The notes beneath the pieces were generated by a model. It was given only the letters and a program-made list of their open reading frames with translations, had not been told where the DNA came from and did not search any database. Positions 9,057 to 18,843 of a stretch of DNA of 64,000 bases are shown here, piece by piece (positions within the stretch are counted from its first letter, which is position 1; each line of letters starts with the position of its first letter). The stretch comes from Haloglycomyces albus DSM 45210. GTDB lineage: Bacteria > Actinomycetota > Actinomycetes > Mycobacteriales > Micromonosporaceae. The position numbers and the translations under genes are program-made. Where the stretch lies: the NCBI RefSeq assembly GCF_000527155.1, contig NZ_AZUQ01000001.1:1919615-1983614 (forward strand), read 5' to 3'.

Positions 9057-12000
9057 GTGCCAGCCACCACATCGCCCACCACACCCGAACACGCGCCCGC
9101 CGCACTCAGCGCGCTTCTCCAAGCCGCCGCGAACAACCCCGGGTTGCGTCGGCTCACTCGGCTGGCCGAAGACCGACACTCTGATGTAGACATCGTAACC
9201 GTGCCCGCCGCACACTCCTTGACCTTCGCCCACCTCAGCGTCACCAGCGACCGCACGGTCCTAGCCGTCACCGCCACCAGCCGGGAGGCCGAAGAACTGG
9301 TCGAGGCTCTCAGCTCATATCTGCCCGAAAACGACGTGGCCTACTATCCCGCCTGGGAAACCCTGCCGCACGAACGCCTCTCACCCCGCAGCGACACCGT
9401 CGCGCAACGTCTCGACCTCCTCCACCGTCTGCACACCGGCGACACCCCACGCATCATCGTGACCCCGGTGCGCGGAGCGCTACAGCCGCAAATGAAAAAC
9501 CTCGGCCATCGCGCCCCACTCGAAGTGCGAGTGGGCGACGAAATCGACCTCACCGAACTGACCGAACAACTCACCGGCCTGGCCTACCATCGCGTCGACC
9601 TGGTGGAAAAGCGCGGCGAGTACGCCCTACGCGGCGGGATTCTCGACCTCTTCCCACCGACGGGCGCCCACCCCGTTCGTATCGAGTTCTTCGGCGACGA
9701 AATCGACACCATCCGAGAATTCTCGGTGGCGGATCAGCGCTCCCTCGACGAAGTCGACTCCGTACGTGCCCTTGCCTGCCGAGAGCTACTGCTCACCGAC
9801 GCCATCCGCTCCCGCGCCGCCGACATCGCCACCGAGACGCCCGGCCTCGCCGACATGGCCGAAAAAATCTCCCAAGGCATCCCCACCGAAGGAATGGAAT
9901 CCCTCATTCCTCTCTTGGTGGGAGCCGACCAACTCGAACTGTTCAACGAGACCCTGCCCAACGACACCCTCACCGTCGCCATCGACCCCGAACGCATCCA
10001 CACTCGCTCGGTCGACCTGGCACAGACGTCCAATGAATTCCTCGCCGCCTCCTGGGAAGCGGCGGCCGCCGGCGGTTCGGCCCCCGTGGATCTGGGCGCA
10101 GCGGTTTTCCGCGACCTCGCCGAAGCGCGCACCACGGCACTCAAATCCGGCCAAAGCTGGTGGAGCCTCTCCCCATTCGCCTCCGAACCCGACGACAACG
10201 ACCCGGTCGCCGCCGAACTGGCCGCCATCACCGGCGAAGGAGAATCCGCGTCCGTCGCCGACCACACCGCCACCGTCGACCTCAAAATCAGCTCCACACC
10301 CCGGTACCACTCCGACTCCGACAAACTCATCTCCGACATCAGCAGGTGGAAGAAGGACGGAAAGGCCATCGCCGTCGTCTACCCCGCACTCGGAGGGGCC
10401 GAACGCGCCGCCGAACAACTGCGTGACGCCGGAGTGGGCGCACACGTCGCCTCCCTACCCGAAACCTTCACCGCCGGTGAGGTCACCGCCTGCACCGGCA
10501 ACATCCAACAGGGATTCCTCGACGACAGCTCCAACCTCGTCGTCGTGACCGCCGCCGACATTCTCGGCGGCAAGGCGCTCGCGGCGGTGCGGCCCCGTAA
10601 AGGCAAGGCCGTACGGCGACGCGGCGCGGTCAATCCCCTGGAACTGAAACCGGGCGATTACGTCGTCCACGACGCCCACGGGGTCGGGAAGTTCGTGGAA
10701 ATGGTGCGCCGCAACATCGCCGGAGCCGAACGCGAATACCTGGTGCTGGAATACGCTCCCTCGAAACGCGGCCAGCCCGGAGACCGGCTCTTCGTCCCCA
10801 CCGATGCCCTCGACCAGTTGTCGCGCTACGTCGGCGGCGAAACTCCCACGGTGCACAAGCTCGGCGGCAGTGACTGGCAGAAGACGAAACGACGGGCGCG
10901 TTCGGCGGTCAAAGAAATCGCCGGCGAGCTCATCCAGCTGTACGCGCAACGCCGCGCTGCCGAAGGCTACGAATTCTCGCCCGACAGTCCCTGGCAGCGG
11001 GAACTGGAGGACGCCTTCCCCTACATCGAAACGCCCGACCAGATGTCGGCGATCATCGACACCAAGTCCGATATGGAGCATCGAATCCCGATGGACCGGC
11101 TCGTCAGCGGGGACGTCGGATACGGCAAAACCGAGATCGCGGTTCGCGCCGCGTTCAAGGCCGTACAGGACGGTAAACAGGTCGCACTGCTCGTTCCGAC
11201 CACGCTGCTGGCCAGTCAGCACTACAACACCTTCGTCGAGCGTATGGGACAGTTCCCGGTCAACATCAAACAACTGTCACGCTTCCAGACCCCCCGCCAA
11301 GGTGCGGAGATCCAGAAGGGACTCACCGACGGCAGCGTCGACATCGTCATCGGGACGCATCGCCTCCTTCAGGCCGAAACCCGCTTCAAGGACCTAGGGT
11401 TGATCATCGTCGACGAGGAACAACGCTTCGGGGTACAGCAGAAGGAACAGCTGAAGGCCCTGCGGGCGACGGTCGACGTACTGACCATGTCGGCGACGCC
11501 CATCCCGCGCACCCTGGAAATGGCGGTGACCGGCATCCGGGAGATGTCGCAGATCACCACTCCACCGGAAGAGCGTCACCCCGTCTTGACCTACGTGGGC
11601 GCGTGGGAATCCAAGCAGGTGGCCGCCGCGATCCGACGCGAACTCCTCCGCGACGGGCAGGTCTTCTATCTCCACAATCGGGTGGAAACCATCGACCGTT
11701 CCGCCCAGAGGTTGCGCGAGCTCGTCCCCGAGGCGCGGATCGTCGTAGCGCACGGCAAGATGAGCGAAAAGGAACTGGAAACCATCATGCAGGGTTTCTG
11801 GGAGGGCGAGTACGACGTCCTCGTGTCCACCACCATCATCGAATCCGGCATCGACATCCCCAACGCCAACACCTTGATCGTGGAGAGGGCCGATGTACTG
11901 GGGCTCTCCCAGCTACACCAGATCCGAGGCCGGGTCGGTCGCAGTCGCGAGCGCGCTCACGCCTACTTCCTGTACCCGTCGGAAAAGCCGCTCAGCGAGA

Positions 12001-12683
12001 CGGCACATGAACGACTGGCCACCATCGCACAGCACACCGAACTGGGCGCGGGTATGTACGTCGCCATGAAGGACCTCGAAATACGCGGAGCCGGTAACCT
12101 CCTGGGCGCCGAGCAGTCCGGGCACATCGCCGACGTGGGATTCGACCTCTATCTCCGCATGGTCGGGGAAGCGGTCGAACAGTACAAGGAGGACGGCGAA
12201 CAGCCCGCCGAGCCGGTGAAGGTGGAGTTGCCGCTCAACGCGAACGTCCCCATCGACTACATTTCGGTGGAACGTCTCCGCCTCGAGGCGTACCGCAAGA
12301 TATCGGAAGTCCGCACCGATGCGGAACTGAAGGAAGTCGAGGAAGAGCTGACCGACCGCTACGGCCCCGCGCCCGAGCAGGTGCAGAATCTCTATCACCT
12401 CGCTCGGTTCCGCATCATGACGCGCAATGTGGGGCTGCGCGACGTCAGCCTGCAGGGACGCAATCTGCGGTTCTCGCCGGTGACCCTGCCGGATTCGAAA
12501 CAGCTGCGACTCAAGCGGCTCTATCCGGAGGCCACCTATAAAGAACCGGCGCAGCTCATCTCGCTGCCTCGACCTAAGACCTCCCCGGTCGGTGGAAAAC
12601 CGATCGAGGGTATCGCGCTCCTGCAGTGGTGCGCGAACTTCATCGACGACATCCTCCCGGCGGCGGAAAAGCGGGAATCATGA
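9057..12683 (+). CDS. mfd: Transcription-repair coupling factor Mfd
   Basis: A 1208-residue Mfd protein, full length for the family. It contains the UvrB-like N-terminal region (YYPAWETLPHERLSPRSD), the RNA polymerase-interacting CarD/TRCF module near residue 525 (LKPGDYVVHDAHGVGKFVEM), and the RecG-like translocase with Walker A GDVGYGKTE near 685, DEEQ near 786 and the helicase motif VGRSRERAHAYF, then the C-terminal TRCF domain. It removes RNA polymerase stalled at DNA lesions and recruits UvrA. Translation starts at a GTG. It overlaps mazG by four bases (ATGA), so the two are translationally coupled. Confidence 0.97.
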   Translation: MPATTSPTTPEHAPAALSALLQAAANNPGLRRLTRLAEDRHSDVDIVTVPAAHSLTFAHLSVTSDRTVLAVTATSREAEELVEALSSYLPENDVAYYPAWETLPHERLSPRSDTVAQRLDLLHRLHTGDTPRIIVTPVRGALQPQMKNLGHRAPLEVRVGDEIDLTELTEQLTGLAYHRVDLVEKRGEYALRGGILDLFPPTGAHPVRIEFFGDEIDTIREFSVADQRSLDEVDSVRALACRELLLTDAIRSRAADIATETPGLADMAEKISQGIPTEGMESLIPLLVGADQLELFNETLPNDTLTVAIDPERIHTRSVDLAQTSNEFLAASWEAAAAGGSAPVDLGAAVFRDLAEARTTALKSGQSWWSLSPFASEPDDNDPVAAELAAITGEGESASVADHTATVDLKISSTPRYHSDSDKLISDISRWKKDGKAIAVVYPALGGAERAAEQLRDAGVGAHVASLPETFTAGEVTACTGNIQQGFLDDSSNLVVVTAADILGGKALAAVRPRKGKAVRRRGAVNPLELKPGDYVVHDAHGVGKFVEMVRRNIAGAEREYLVLEYAPSKRGQPGDRLFVPTDALDQLSRYVGGETPTVHKLGGSDWQKTKRRARSAVKEIAGELIQLYAQRRAAEGYEFSPDSPWQRELEDAFPYIETPDQMSAIIDTKSDMEHRIPMDRLVSGDVGYGKTEIAVRAAFKAVQDGKQVALLVPTTLLASQHYNTFVERMGQFPVNIKQLSRFQTPRQGAEIQKGLTDGSVDIVIGTHRLLQAETRFKDLGLIIVDEEQRFGVQQKEQLKALRATVDVLTMSATPIPRTLEMAVTGIREMSQITTPPEERHPVLTYVGAWESKQVAAAIRRELLRDGQVFYLHNRVETIDRSAQRLRELVPEARIVVAHGKMSEKELETIMQGFWEGEYDVLVSTTIIESGIDIPNANTLIVERADVLGLSQLHQIRGRVGRSRERAHAYFLYPSEKPLSETAHERLATIAQHTELGAGMYVAMKDLEIRGAGNLLGAEQSGHIADVGFDLYLRMVGEAVEQYKEDGEQPAEPVKVELPLNANVPIDYISVERLRLEAYRKISEVRTDAELKEVEEELTDRYGPAPEQVQNLYHLARFRIMTRNVGLRDVSLQGRNLRFSPVTLPDSKQLRLKRLYPEATYKEPAQLISLPRPKTSPVGGKPIEGIALLQWCANFIDDILPAAEKRES

Positions 12684-13579
12684 CCGACATCGTTCTCTTT
12701 CGTACCAGCCCACGCGTCTCCCCGGGCCTGTACAGCGCTGCGGCCTGGAAAGCCTTGCACGAGGCCGTGAGGGTCGCGGCGTCCTTTGCTTCGGAGACGA
12801 CCAAGGCCCTCGTGGACGCGGGAATCGACGTGCACACAGATGCCGCCGTCGAACCGTTGCGAGACGGAGGCGTTTGGATCGAGCAGGCGGGAGACGAGAG
12901 CGTCGTAGCCCGCTTTCGGGCCTGGCAGGAGGCGGGGCGGGTGACCGTCACCGAACTGCACGCCAACTGGGATCGGCCGGGCGCCCGTGTTCTCGACCTC
13001 GTCGACACCGTGGACGCTCTGCATGCCGATATCGGCGGCTGTCCCTGGCACAAGGGGCAAACGCACACCACTCTCGCGCCGTATCTGCTGGAAGAAACGC
13101 ACGAGACCTTGGAGGCCATCGACGCCAGGTCGGACGCTGACCTGCGGGAAGAACTCGGCGATCTCCTCTTCCAGCCCCTGCTGCATGCCCGCATCAATTC
13201 GGAGTTCACTCTGGACGACGTCGCCGACGACGTGGTGGAAAAGATCCGGCGCCGTCACCCCCACGTCTTCGCCGACGCCAAGCCCGACGATCTGTACGAC
13301 AATTGGGCCGCGATCAAGGGGGCCGAGAAGTCACACCGCTCCCGGCCGGACGAGGGTATTCCGCGTGATCTGCCTGCGCTTGCTTTCGCGCAGAAGCTGT
13401 TGAAACGTACCGATCCGCACTGGGCGCACGGCGATCATCCCGATAACCGCGAACGCGCCTACTCCACGGAGGAGATCGGGCAGCAGTTGCTGGAGCTGGT
13501 CGATATCGCCCGTAACAACGGTGTCGACGCGGAAACGGCGCTGCGCCGGGCCGTGCGGCGTCACAGTGAAGGCCGTTAG
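12680..13579 (+). CDS. mazG: Nucleoside triphosphate pyrophosphohydrolase MazG
   Basis: A 299-residue MazG. It hydrolyses NTPs, including damaged or non-canonical ones, to NMP and pyrophosphate. The metal-binding signature is E138-E139-x2-E142 with E157-E158-L-G-D161, preceded by CPWHKGQTHTTLAPYLLEE; a second, degenerate MazG-like repeat lies near the C-terminus. The first 95 residues are a poorly conserved extension, as in mycobacterial MazG. The ATG overlaps the mfd stop, coupling nucleotide clean-up with transcription-coupled repair in one operon. Confidence 0.93.
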   Translation: MTDIVLFRTSPRVSPGLYSAAAWKALHEAVRVAASFASETTKALVDAGIDVHTDAAVEPLRDGGVWIEQAGDESVVARFRAWQEAGRVTVTELHANWDRPGARVLDLVDTVDALHADIGGCPWHKGQTHTTLAPYLLEETHETLEAIDARSDADLREELGDLLFQPLLHARINSEFTLDDVADDVVEKIRRRHPHVFADAKPDDLYDNWAAIKGAEKSHRSRPDEGIPRDLPALAFAQKLLKRTDPHWAHGDHPDNRERAYSTEEIGQQLLELVDIARNNGVDAETALRRAVRRHSEGR

Positions 13580-13614
13580 CGTCGGGTTCGAGCTTGTTGA
13601 TGGAAAATCGGGGC

Positions 13615-13659
13615 GGCGACCCGCCGTTTTAGTTACCAGCTATGGACTGGCGGGTCGCC
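13615..13659 (+). terminator. Probable mfd-mazG terminator
   Basis: A perfect 11-base inverted repeat (GGCGACCCGCC and GGCGGGTCGCC) with a 23-base loop sits 35 bases after the mazG stop. The rest of the gap up to 14040 is AT-rich and holds no supported gene; it probably carries osmotic control elements of the ectoine operon, though none could be identified. Confidence 0.55.
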
Positions 13660-14040
13660 CAAACACTGGTCCTCATAGAGAGGGGACGTGTTCTTACTCA
13701 ATAGTAATATATCGCTCTGTGTAAATCCATGGCTGAAGCTGGGCGGTTCGTGGCGGCGCGCCGATTCAGTGTGAATATTACTCATTTGTAGATATCGACT
13801 ATAATGTGCGGTTTCGAATGCGAAGCGGCCATGACCAGGCCGCATGTGACTACCTATTGTCATTCTTTAAATCCGCACGGTGTTTTTAAGTCGATCACAT
13901 GAAAATTTTTAGTGATGTGGCTCAAGTTTTTTCGTGGGACCGCTCTCGTATTTACGGTCATTTATAACAAAAACGTAACAATTTTTCGGGCGGAGAGGCC
14001 CATTGACCGTATATCCCTTCACAATACCGTTCACAGCGGC

Positions 14041-14076
14041 TTAACAATCCCAAGAAGGTCTGCTATTCTCGTGGAC
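14041..14076 (+). promoter_or_regulatory. Promoter of ectA, leaderless
   Basis: A -35 element TTAACA (14041-14046) and a -10 element TATTCT (14064-14069) with a 17-base spacer and the extended TG (14061-14062). The expected start of transcription falls on or next to the ATG at 14077, so ectA should be translated from a leaderless message. Confidence 0.65.
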
Positions 14077-14619
14077 ATGCCACAAGGCGATACGAATACC
14101 AGTGACCCTGACAAACGTAAGCTGTCGGAGATAACGTTCGACCGTCCAACGATCAAGGACGGGCCGACTCTCTGGCAGCTGGTTCTGGATGCGGGCAACC
14201 TGGATGTCAACAGCAGGTACGCCTACCTACTCTGGTGTCGCGATTTCGCCGACACCACGATCGTGGCTCGCCACGGAGATCAGATTGCCGGTTTCATTAC
14301 CGGTTATATCCGACCTGACTCTCCCCAGACGTACTTCGTCTGGCAGGTAGCGGTAAACCCTGCGTTCCGTCGTTTGGGACTGGCCCTGCGGATGCTCGAC
14401 AATGTTTACGAGCGTCTAGGCCGCAATCAGATCCGTTTCATCGAAACGACGGTCACTCCCGATAATAAAGCGTCTTTGCGTCTGTTTGCCTCCTTCGCGG
14501 AAGCGCACGATGCAGACCTGAAGCAAGACGTGCTGTTCAATGAGCATGACCTGGGAGAAGGGCACGAGCCCGAAGTTCTCCACACCATAGGTCCCATGCC
14601 CTACGCGGATACCAAATAG
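14077..14619 (+). CDS. ectA: L-2,4-diaminobutyrate N-gamma-acetyltransferase EctA
   Basis: A 180-residue GNAT-family acetyltransferase, second enzyme of ectoine synthesis: it acetylates diaminobutyrate with acetyl-CoA. The family blocks are clear: TIKDGPTLWQLVLDAGNLDVNSRYAYLLWCRDFADT near residues 22-60, and the acetyl-CoA loop VNPAFRRLGLALRML near 95-110. The start at 14077 fits the promoter spacing; GTG at 14071, with AGAAGG 12 bases upstream, is an alternative. First gene of ectABCD. Confidence 0.95.
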   Translation: MPQGDTNTSDPDKRKLSEITFDRPTIKDGPTLWQLVLDAGNLDVNSRYAYLLWCRDFADTTIVARHGDQIAGFITGYIRPDSPQTYFVWQVAVNPAFRRLGLALRMLDNVYERLGRNQIRFIETTVTPDNKASLRLFASFAEAHDADLKQDVLFNEHDLGEGHEPEVLHTIGPMPYADTK

Positions 14620-14653
14620 CCGATCGGCGTAAGTGCCAGAGGAATCTGGAAGC

Positions 14654-15964
14654 ATGAACAGCTCAGAAGGCCGACCGAAAGTTATCATGGAAGTTTTCGA
14701 AAAGGTCGAATCACAAGTACGTTCCTACTGCCGTAGCTGGCCCACCGTCTTCACGACGGCACGGGGTAGCAAAATGAGCGACGAAGCCGGTAAGGAATAC
14801 ATCGACTTCTTTGCCGGAGCCGGCTCGCTCAACTACGGGCACAACAACCCGGAAATAAAAAAGAAGCTCCTGGAGTATTTGGCGGAAGACAACGTCATCC
14901 ACACCCTGGACACCTACAGCACGGCCAAGCGTGAGTTCCTGAAGACGTTCGACGAACTCATTCTGCAGCCGCGTGGGATGGACTACAAGATGATGTTCCC
15001 CGGTCCCGCCGGGAACAACGCGGTGGAAGGGGCCCTGAAGCTGGCCCGTAAGTACACCGGACGTGAAACCGTCATCTCCTTCACCAACGGCTTCCACGGC
15101 ATGACGCTGGGCGCACTGGCCGTCACCGGTAACTCCATGAAGCGTGGGGGTGCGGGTGTTCCACTGAACAACACCGCGACCATGCCGTTCGACGGTTACA
15201 TGGACGGTCAGACCCCCGACTTCCTCTGGCTGCGCACGCTGCTGGAAGACCCGGGCTCCGGTCTGGACAAGCCCGCCGCCGTCATCGTCGAGACCGTTCA
15301 GGGTGAAGGCGGCATCAACGTCGCCAGCCCGGAATGGTTGAAGGGTCTGCAGGAGGTCTGCCACGACCACGACGTCCTGTTGATCGTGGACGACATCCAA
15401 ATGGGTTGTGGTCGTACCGGTTCCTACTTCTCCTTCGAAGAGGCTGGTATCAAGCCCGACATCATCACCCTGTCCAAGTCCTTGTCGGGAATCGGACTTC
15501 CGCTGGCGGTCACTCTGATGCGCCGCGAGCTGGACGTCTGGGACCCGGGCGAACACAACGGAACGTTCCGTGGCTTCGCGCCCGCGTTCGTCACCGCGAC
15601 CGCCGCGCTGGAGACCTACTGGAAGAACGACGCGTTCGCCAAGTCCGTCGTCGCTCAGGGCGAGTGGCTGCACGAGCAGCTGGAGGCCATCGTGCGGGAA
15701 TTCCCCGGACTGGGGCTGTCCACTCGTGGCCGCGGACTGGCTCGTGCGCTGGAGTTCTCTGTAGCCGAGCACGCCGACGAAACCGCCGCCGAGTCGTTTA
15801 AACAGGGTCTGCTTATGGAGACCTGCGGTGCCGAGGACGAGGTCATCAAGTTCCTTCCGCCGCTGAACACCACGCAGGAAGAGTTCATCGAGGGTCTCGA
15901 CAAGCTCCGCGCCGCCCTGTCGATCGTGGCCGAAAAGCACGCGAAAGTACCGGCCGCGGTCTAA
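14654..15964 (+). CDS. ectB: L-2,4-diaminobutyrate transaminase EctB
   Basis: A 436-residue class III aminotransferase that converts aspartate semialdehyde and glutamate to diaminobutyrate, the first committed step of ectoine synthesis. The N-terminus (MEVFEKVESQVRSYCRSWP) is diagnostic for EctB; the PLP region includes DDIQMGCGRTGSYFSFEE and the Schiff-base lysine near residue 275 in TLSKSLSGIG. I chose ATG 14654 because AGAGGAA lies nine bases upstream; the internal ATG at 14687 has no ribosome binding site. It follows ectA by 34 bases. Confidence 0.95.
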   Translation: MNSSEGRPKVIMEVFEKVESQVRSYCRSWPTVFTTARGSKMSDEAGKEYIDFFAGAGSLNYGHNNPEIKKKLLEYLAEDNVIHTLDTYSTAKREFLKTFDELILQPRGMDYKMMFPGPAGNNAVEGALKLARKYTGRETVISFTNGFHGMTLGALAVTGNSMKRGGAGVPLNNTATMPFDGYMDGQTPDFLWLRTLLEDPGSGLDKPAAVIVETVQGEGGINVASPEWLKGLQEVCHDHDVLLIVDDIQMGCGRTGSYFSFEEAGIKPDIITLSKSLSGIGLPLAVTLMRRELDVWDPGEHNGTFRGFAPAFVTATAALETYWKNDAFAKSVVAQGEWLHEQLEAIVREFPGLGLSTRGRGLARALEFSVAEHADETAAESFKQGLLMETCGAEDEVIKFLPPLNTTQEEFIEGLDKLRAALSIVAEKHAKVPAAV

Positions 15965-15979
15965 AACCCAATAGTCGTC

Positions 15980-16008
15980 AGCAGCGGCAATATTTCATTG
16001 CCGCTGCT
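15980..16008 (+). terminator. Hairpin in the ectB-ectC gap, attenuator or RNA-stability element
   Basis: A perfect 12-base stem (AGCAGCGGCAAT / ATTGCCGCTGCT) with a five-base loop, 15 bases after ectB. A second small hairpin (CAGGGTC-acc-GACCCTG, 16043-16059) follows before ectC. Neither has a strong T-run, so partial termination or protection of the upstream mRNA is as likely as full termination. Confidence 0.6.
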
Positions 16009-16089
16009 CTTTCGGGTACCATTACGGTACACGACAACAACTCAGGGTCACCGACCCTGCCAGACTCGTAGACTTTAAGGAAGTACATC

Positions 16090-16509
16090 ATGCAGGTAAC
16101 CAAACTCGAAGACCTCATCGGCACGGACCGCGACGTCGAAGGCAACGACCGCGACAAGGCCAAAGGCACGTGGCGTTCGCGTCGCCTCCTGCTGGCCAAA
16201 GACCGGGTCGGTTTCTCCATGCATGACACGGTTCTGAAGGCCGGCACGTCCACCACGATGCAGTACAGCAACCACACCGAAGCTGTTTATGTCATCGAAG
16301 GGAAAGCGAAGCTGACCGACCACGAGACCGGCGATGTTCACACGCTGGCTCCCGGAACCCTGTATCTCCTCAACGGGGGTGAGAAGCACACCCTCGACAT
16401 TGAGGACGACCTGCGCTGTGTATGCGTATTCAACCCGCCGGTCACCGGAAGGGAGGTGCACGACGAGAACGGAGTCTACCCGCTACTTACGGAGGACGAC
16501 GATGTTTAA
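16090..16509 (+). CDS. ectC: Ectoine synthase EctC
   Basis: A 139-residue cupin-fold enzyme that cyclises N-gamma-acetyl-diaminobutyrate to ectoine. The N-terminal [18 protein letters not shown] and the cupin strands around [21 protein letters not shown] are characteristic. The ATG has AAGGAAG at a good distance. It overlaps ectD by eight bases, so the last two steps are translationally coupled. It is set apart from ectB by 125 bases with two hairpins. Confidence 0.95.
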   Translation: MQVTKLEDLIGTDRDVEGNDRDKAKGTWRSRRLLLAKDRVGFSMHDTVLKAGTSTTMQYSNHTEAVYVIEGKAKLTDHETGDVHTLAPGTLYLLNGGEKHTLDIEDDLRCVCVFNPPVTGREVHDENGVYPLLTEDDDV

Positions 16510-17407
16510 GGAGGCACTCATTCAAACCCGTGATTATTATCCGACACGGATCGAAAAAGAACCGCGTTTGATCTACCGTTCAGAGGACCCGGTCGTTTGG
16601 GGTAACTCCGACGACGGCCCGCTGAACACCGATCAGCTTAACAATCACGAGAACAACGGGTACACCTCAATCGACAGCCTCATCGAAGGCGATGACCTGA
16701 CCAGCGCCCAGAACGAGCTGCAACGTCTGATGAGCGAACCGTCGCTCGCCGACGACGAGCGCGTGATTCGGGAGCCGAAGTCCAACCAGGTGCGTTCGGT
16801 GTTCGACGTCCACAAACTGTCGGACTTCTTCTCCGAACTCATCCGGGAAGAGCGGATCGCCGGTGTGGCGCGTCAGCTGCTGGGCTCGGACGTTTACCTG
16901 CACCAATCGCGGGTCAACTACAAGCCCGGATTCGGAGGCAAATCCTTCTACTGGCACTCCGACTTCGAAACCTGGCACGCCGAGGACGGCATGCCGCGGA
17001 TGCGTGCGGTCAGCCTGTCGATCTCCTTGACCGACAACTACGAGTACAACGGGTCGTTGATGATCATGCCTGGATCACACACCACGTTCGTGTCCTGCGT
17101 CGGTGCGACGCCGGAGGACAACTATCATCAGTCCCTTCAGGCACAGAAGGTCGGCACCCCCGACGAGACGTCGCTACGATGCCTGGCCGATAAGCACGGC
17201 ATCGATCAGCTGACCGGAAAAGCCGGTTCCGGACTGTGGTTCGACTCGAACTGCATGCACGGATCCGGCGGGAACATTACCCCGTATCCCCGTTCTAATT
17301 TGTTCCTGGTGTTCAACAGCGTCGAGAACGAGCTGGATGAACCGTTTGGGGCCGACAAGCCCCGTCCAGAATTCCTGGGTGCACGTACCTGGGACATAGT
17401 GAAGTAG
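16502..17407 (+). CDS. ectD: Ectoine hydroxylase EctD
   Basis: A 301-residue non-haem Fe(II)/2-oxoglutarate dioxygenase that turns ectoine into 5-hydroxyectoine. The iron ligands are H152 and D154 in [11 protein letters not shown] and H253 in CMHGSGGN; the family signature around the first two matches EctD closely. The ATG at 16502 has ACGGAGG upstream and overlaps the end of ectC. Its presence means the host makes hydroxyectoine as well as ectoine, which helps against heat and drying as well as salt. Confidence 0.95.
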   Translation: MFKEALIQTRDYYPTRIEKEPRLIYRSEDPVVWGNSDDGPLNTDQLNNHENNGYTSIDSLIEGDDLTSAQNELQRLMSEPSLADDERVIREPKSNQVRSVFDVHKLSDFFSELIREERIAGVARQLLGSDVYLHQSRVNYKPGFGGKSFYWHSDFETWHAEDGMPRMRAVSLSISLTDNYEYNGSLMIMPGSHTTFVSCVGATPEDNYHQSLQAQKVGTPDETSLRCLADKHGIDQLTGKAGSGLWFDSNCMHGSGGNITPYPRSNLFLVFNSVENELDEPFGADKPRPEFLGARTWDIVK

Positions 17408-17730
17408 GCTCCTCCGAGCGGGTGTTCCCCGGAGTAGCCGAAGGCGGGCCGACCGCGGTTCAGCGTGGAGTCGCGAGACGGCCGAGAAATGATTTCGTAA
17501 GGCGCGGTTGTGGCTTTCTTGCCCTCCGCGCCTTATTGGTCTCCTGGGCGGTGCGACCGTGGAATTCGTCGTTAGCCGAGGCGTTCCACCGCCCCTTCGT
17601 CAACCGATGCCACGGTGGCGGTTGTCATTCCAAGGTGACGGGAGACGACCACGATGCGCGTTCGGTGAGCGGTCATGGAAGAATAAGATTATTGTATTCG
17701 ATCTTAGGACATGAATAATAAGGAGTAACG
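17408..17730. other. Gap after ectD with a probable terminator and a tetR promoter region
   Basis: A hairpin with nine-base arms (AAGGCGCGG 17499-17507, CCGCGCCTT 17526-17534) may end ectABCD transcription. At the far end TAAGAT (17684-17689) and ATCTTA (17701-17706) form a perfect inverted repeat with an 11-base spacer just before the tetR start, a candidate operator for autoregulation. No gene is supported here. Confidence 0.5.
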
Positions 17731-18369
17731 GTGAGTTCCACCTCCGACGATAGAGTTCGTCTGCCGCGCAGTGAACGGCGCGCCCAACTTCTGCAGGCCG
17801 CGCAGTCGATGTTCGTCGCCAATGGATACCACGCCACCGCCATGGACGACATCGCCGACAAGGCGGGCGTGTCCAAACCGGTCCTCTATCAGCACTTCAA
17901 GTCGAAGCTGGATCTCTATCTCGCTCTGTTGGAACAGCACGCGCAGGGCCTGGTGGACAACGTCCGCACCGCCATGGCCGCCTCCGACGACAACAAAGAC
18001 CGCGTGAACCTGGCCATGAAGGCCTACTTCGACTTCGTGGACGCGCAGGGCGAGGCCTACCGGCTCCTGTTCGAGTCCGACCAGCGCAACGACCCGGCCG
18101 TCGCCAAGGTCATGGGCGATGCCGAACGCGATTGCGTCGAGGCCTTGGCCGAAACGATCATGGGCGACACCGGAGTGGACAAGGCCCGCGCAGAGCTGCT
18201 CGCCACCGGTCTTACCGGTACGGCGGAAGTGGCCGCCCGCAAATGGATGGCGACGGGCCGCCCCATCCCCAAGGAAGAAGCGGTCGGACTGCTCAGCGTC
18301 CTCGCTTGGCGAGGAATCTCGTACTTCCCCATGGAAGAAGGGCAGGCACTGCCGTTCGTCGAGCAGTAG
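17731..18369 (+). CDS. TetR-family transcriptional regulator
   Basis: A 212-residue TetR regulator. The N-terminal helix-turn-helix is clear (RRAQLLQAAQSMFVANGYHATAMDDIADKAGVSKPVLYQHFKSK cut into its usual two helices, residues 12-55); the rest is the helical ligand-binding and dimer domain. It starts at GTG with AAGGAG upstream. A perfect inverted repeat upstream could be its own operator. Pairing of a TetR gene with a DUF3107 gene is a common actinobacterial arrangement. The ligand is unknown. Confidence 0.9.
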   Translation: MSSTSDDRVRLPRSERRAQLLQAAQSMFVANGYHATAMDDIADKAGVSKPVLYQHFKSKLDLYLALLEQHAQGLVDNVRTAMAASDDNKDRVNLAMKAYFDFVDAQGEAYRLLFESDQRNDPAVAKVMGDAERDCVEALAETIMGDTGVDKARAELLATGLTGTAEVAARKWMATGRPIPKEEAVGLLSVLAWRGISYFPMEEGQALPFVEQ

Positions 18370-18576
18370 GCCCGATACCGCGACGGCTGCCGCCCATGCG
18401 GGCATGTTCGTCACCACAGGGGTTCGAGTCGGAATCGTCTCAGCAGGGTATGGGTCCGTCTATCGTGTTACGGTCCAGCGTGGGCCGTGCGTAACTTCGC
18501 CGCTCAACCGTACAAAGAGTAGTCTTAATGCTGTACTTGGACGGACGATCCTAAATTGCGTTTAAAGGAGAAGCTG

Positions 18577-18801
18577 ATGGAAGTCAAGATCGGTGTGCAG
18601 TACGCTCCCCGTGAACTCGTCGTGGAGACGGAAGAAAAAGCCGATGCACTCGCCGACTCGATCGAGAAGGCGGTGAAGGCAGGAGGAATTCTGCGCCTGT
18701 CCGACCGCCTGGGCCGTCAGGTGATCGTTCCCGTCGAAAAGCTCGGTTACGTCGAGATCGTAGGTCATGAAAAGGGCCAGGTGGGTTTCGCCGTCGATTA
18801 G
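18577..18801 (+). CDS. DUF3107 family small protein
   Basis: A 74-residue protein beginning MEVKIGVQYAPRELVVET, recognisable as DUF3107, a small actinobacterial family of unknown function. The ATG has AAAGGAG eight bases upstream; an in-frame ATG seven codons earlier lacks a site. The predicted fold is mixed alpha/beta with many charged residues. TAGTCT with a suitable distance upstream may be its -10 box. Confidence 0.88.
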   Translation: MEVKIGVQYAPRELVVETEEKADALADSIEKAVKAGGILRLSDRLGRQVIVPVEKLGYVEIVGHEKGQVGFAVD

Positions 18802-18808
18802 GGTTCTC

Positions 18809-18839
18809 CACCGGCCGCCGTTTCGCTCGGCGGCCGGTG
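18809..18839. terminator. Bidirectional terminator between DUF3107 and lpqB
   Basis: A perfect 12-base stem (CACCGGCCGCCG and complement) with a seven-base loop lies between the convergent stops of the DUF3107 gene and lpqB. Confidence 0.75.
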
Positions 18840-18843
18840 CCGA

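Noticed and set aside
14711-15940. A 409-codon minus-strand frame opposite ectB
   Set aside because: Shadow of ectB with no recognisable sequence and no ribosome binding site.
18410-18440. GGTTCGAGTC motif resembling a tRNA T-loop
   Set aside because: The flanking bases do not form a T-stem and no acceptor, D or anticodon arms could be laid out.
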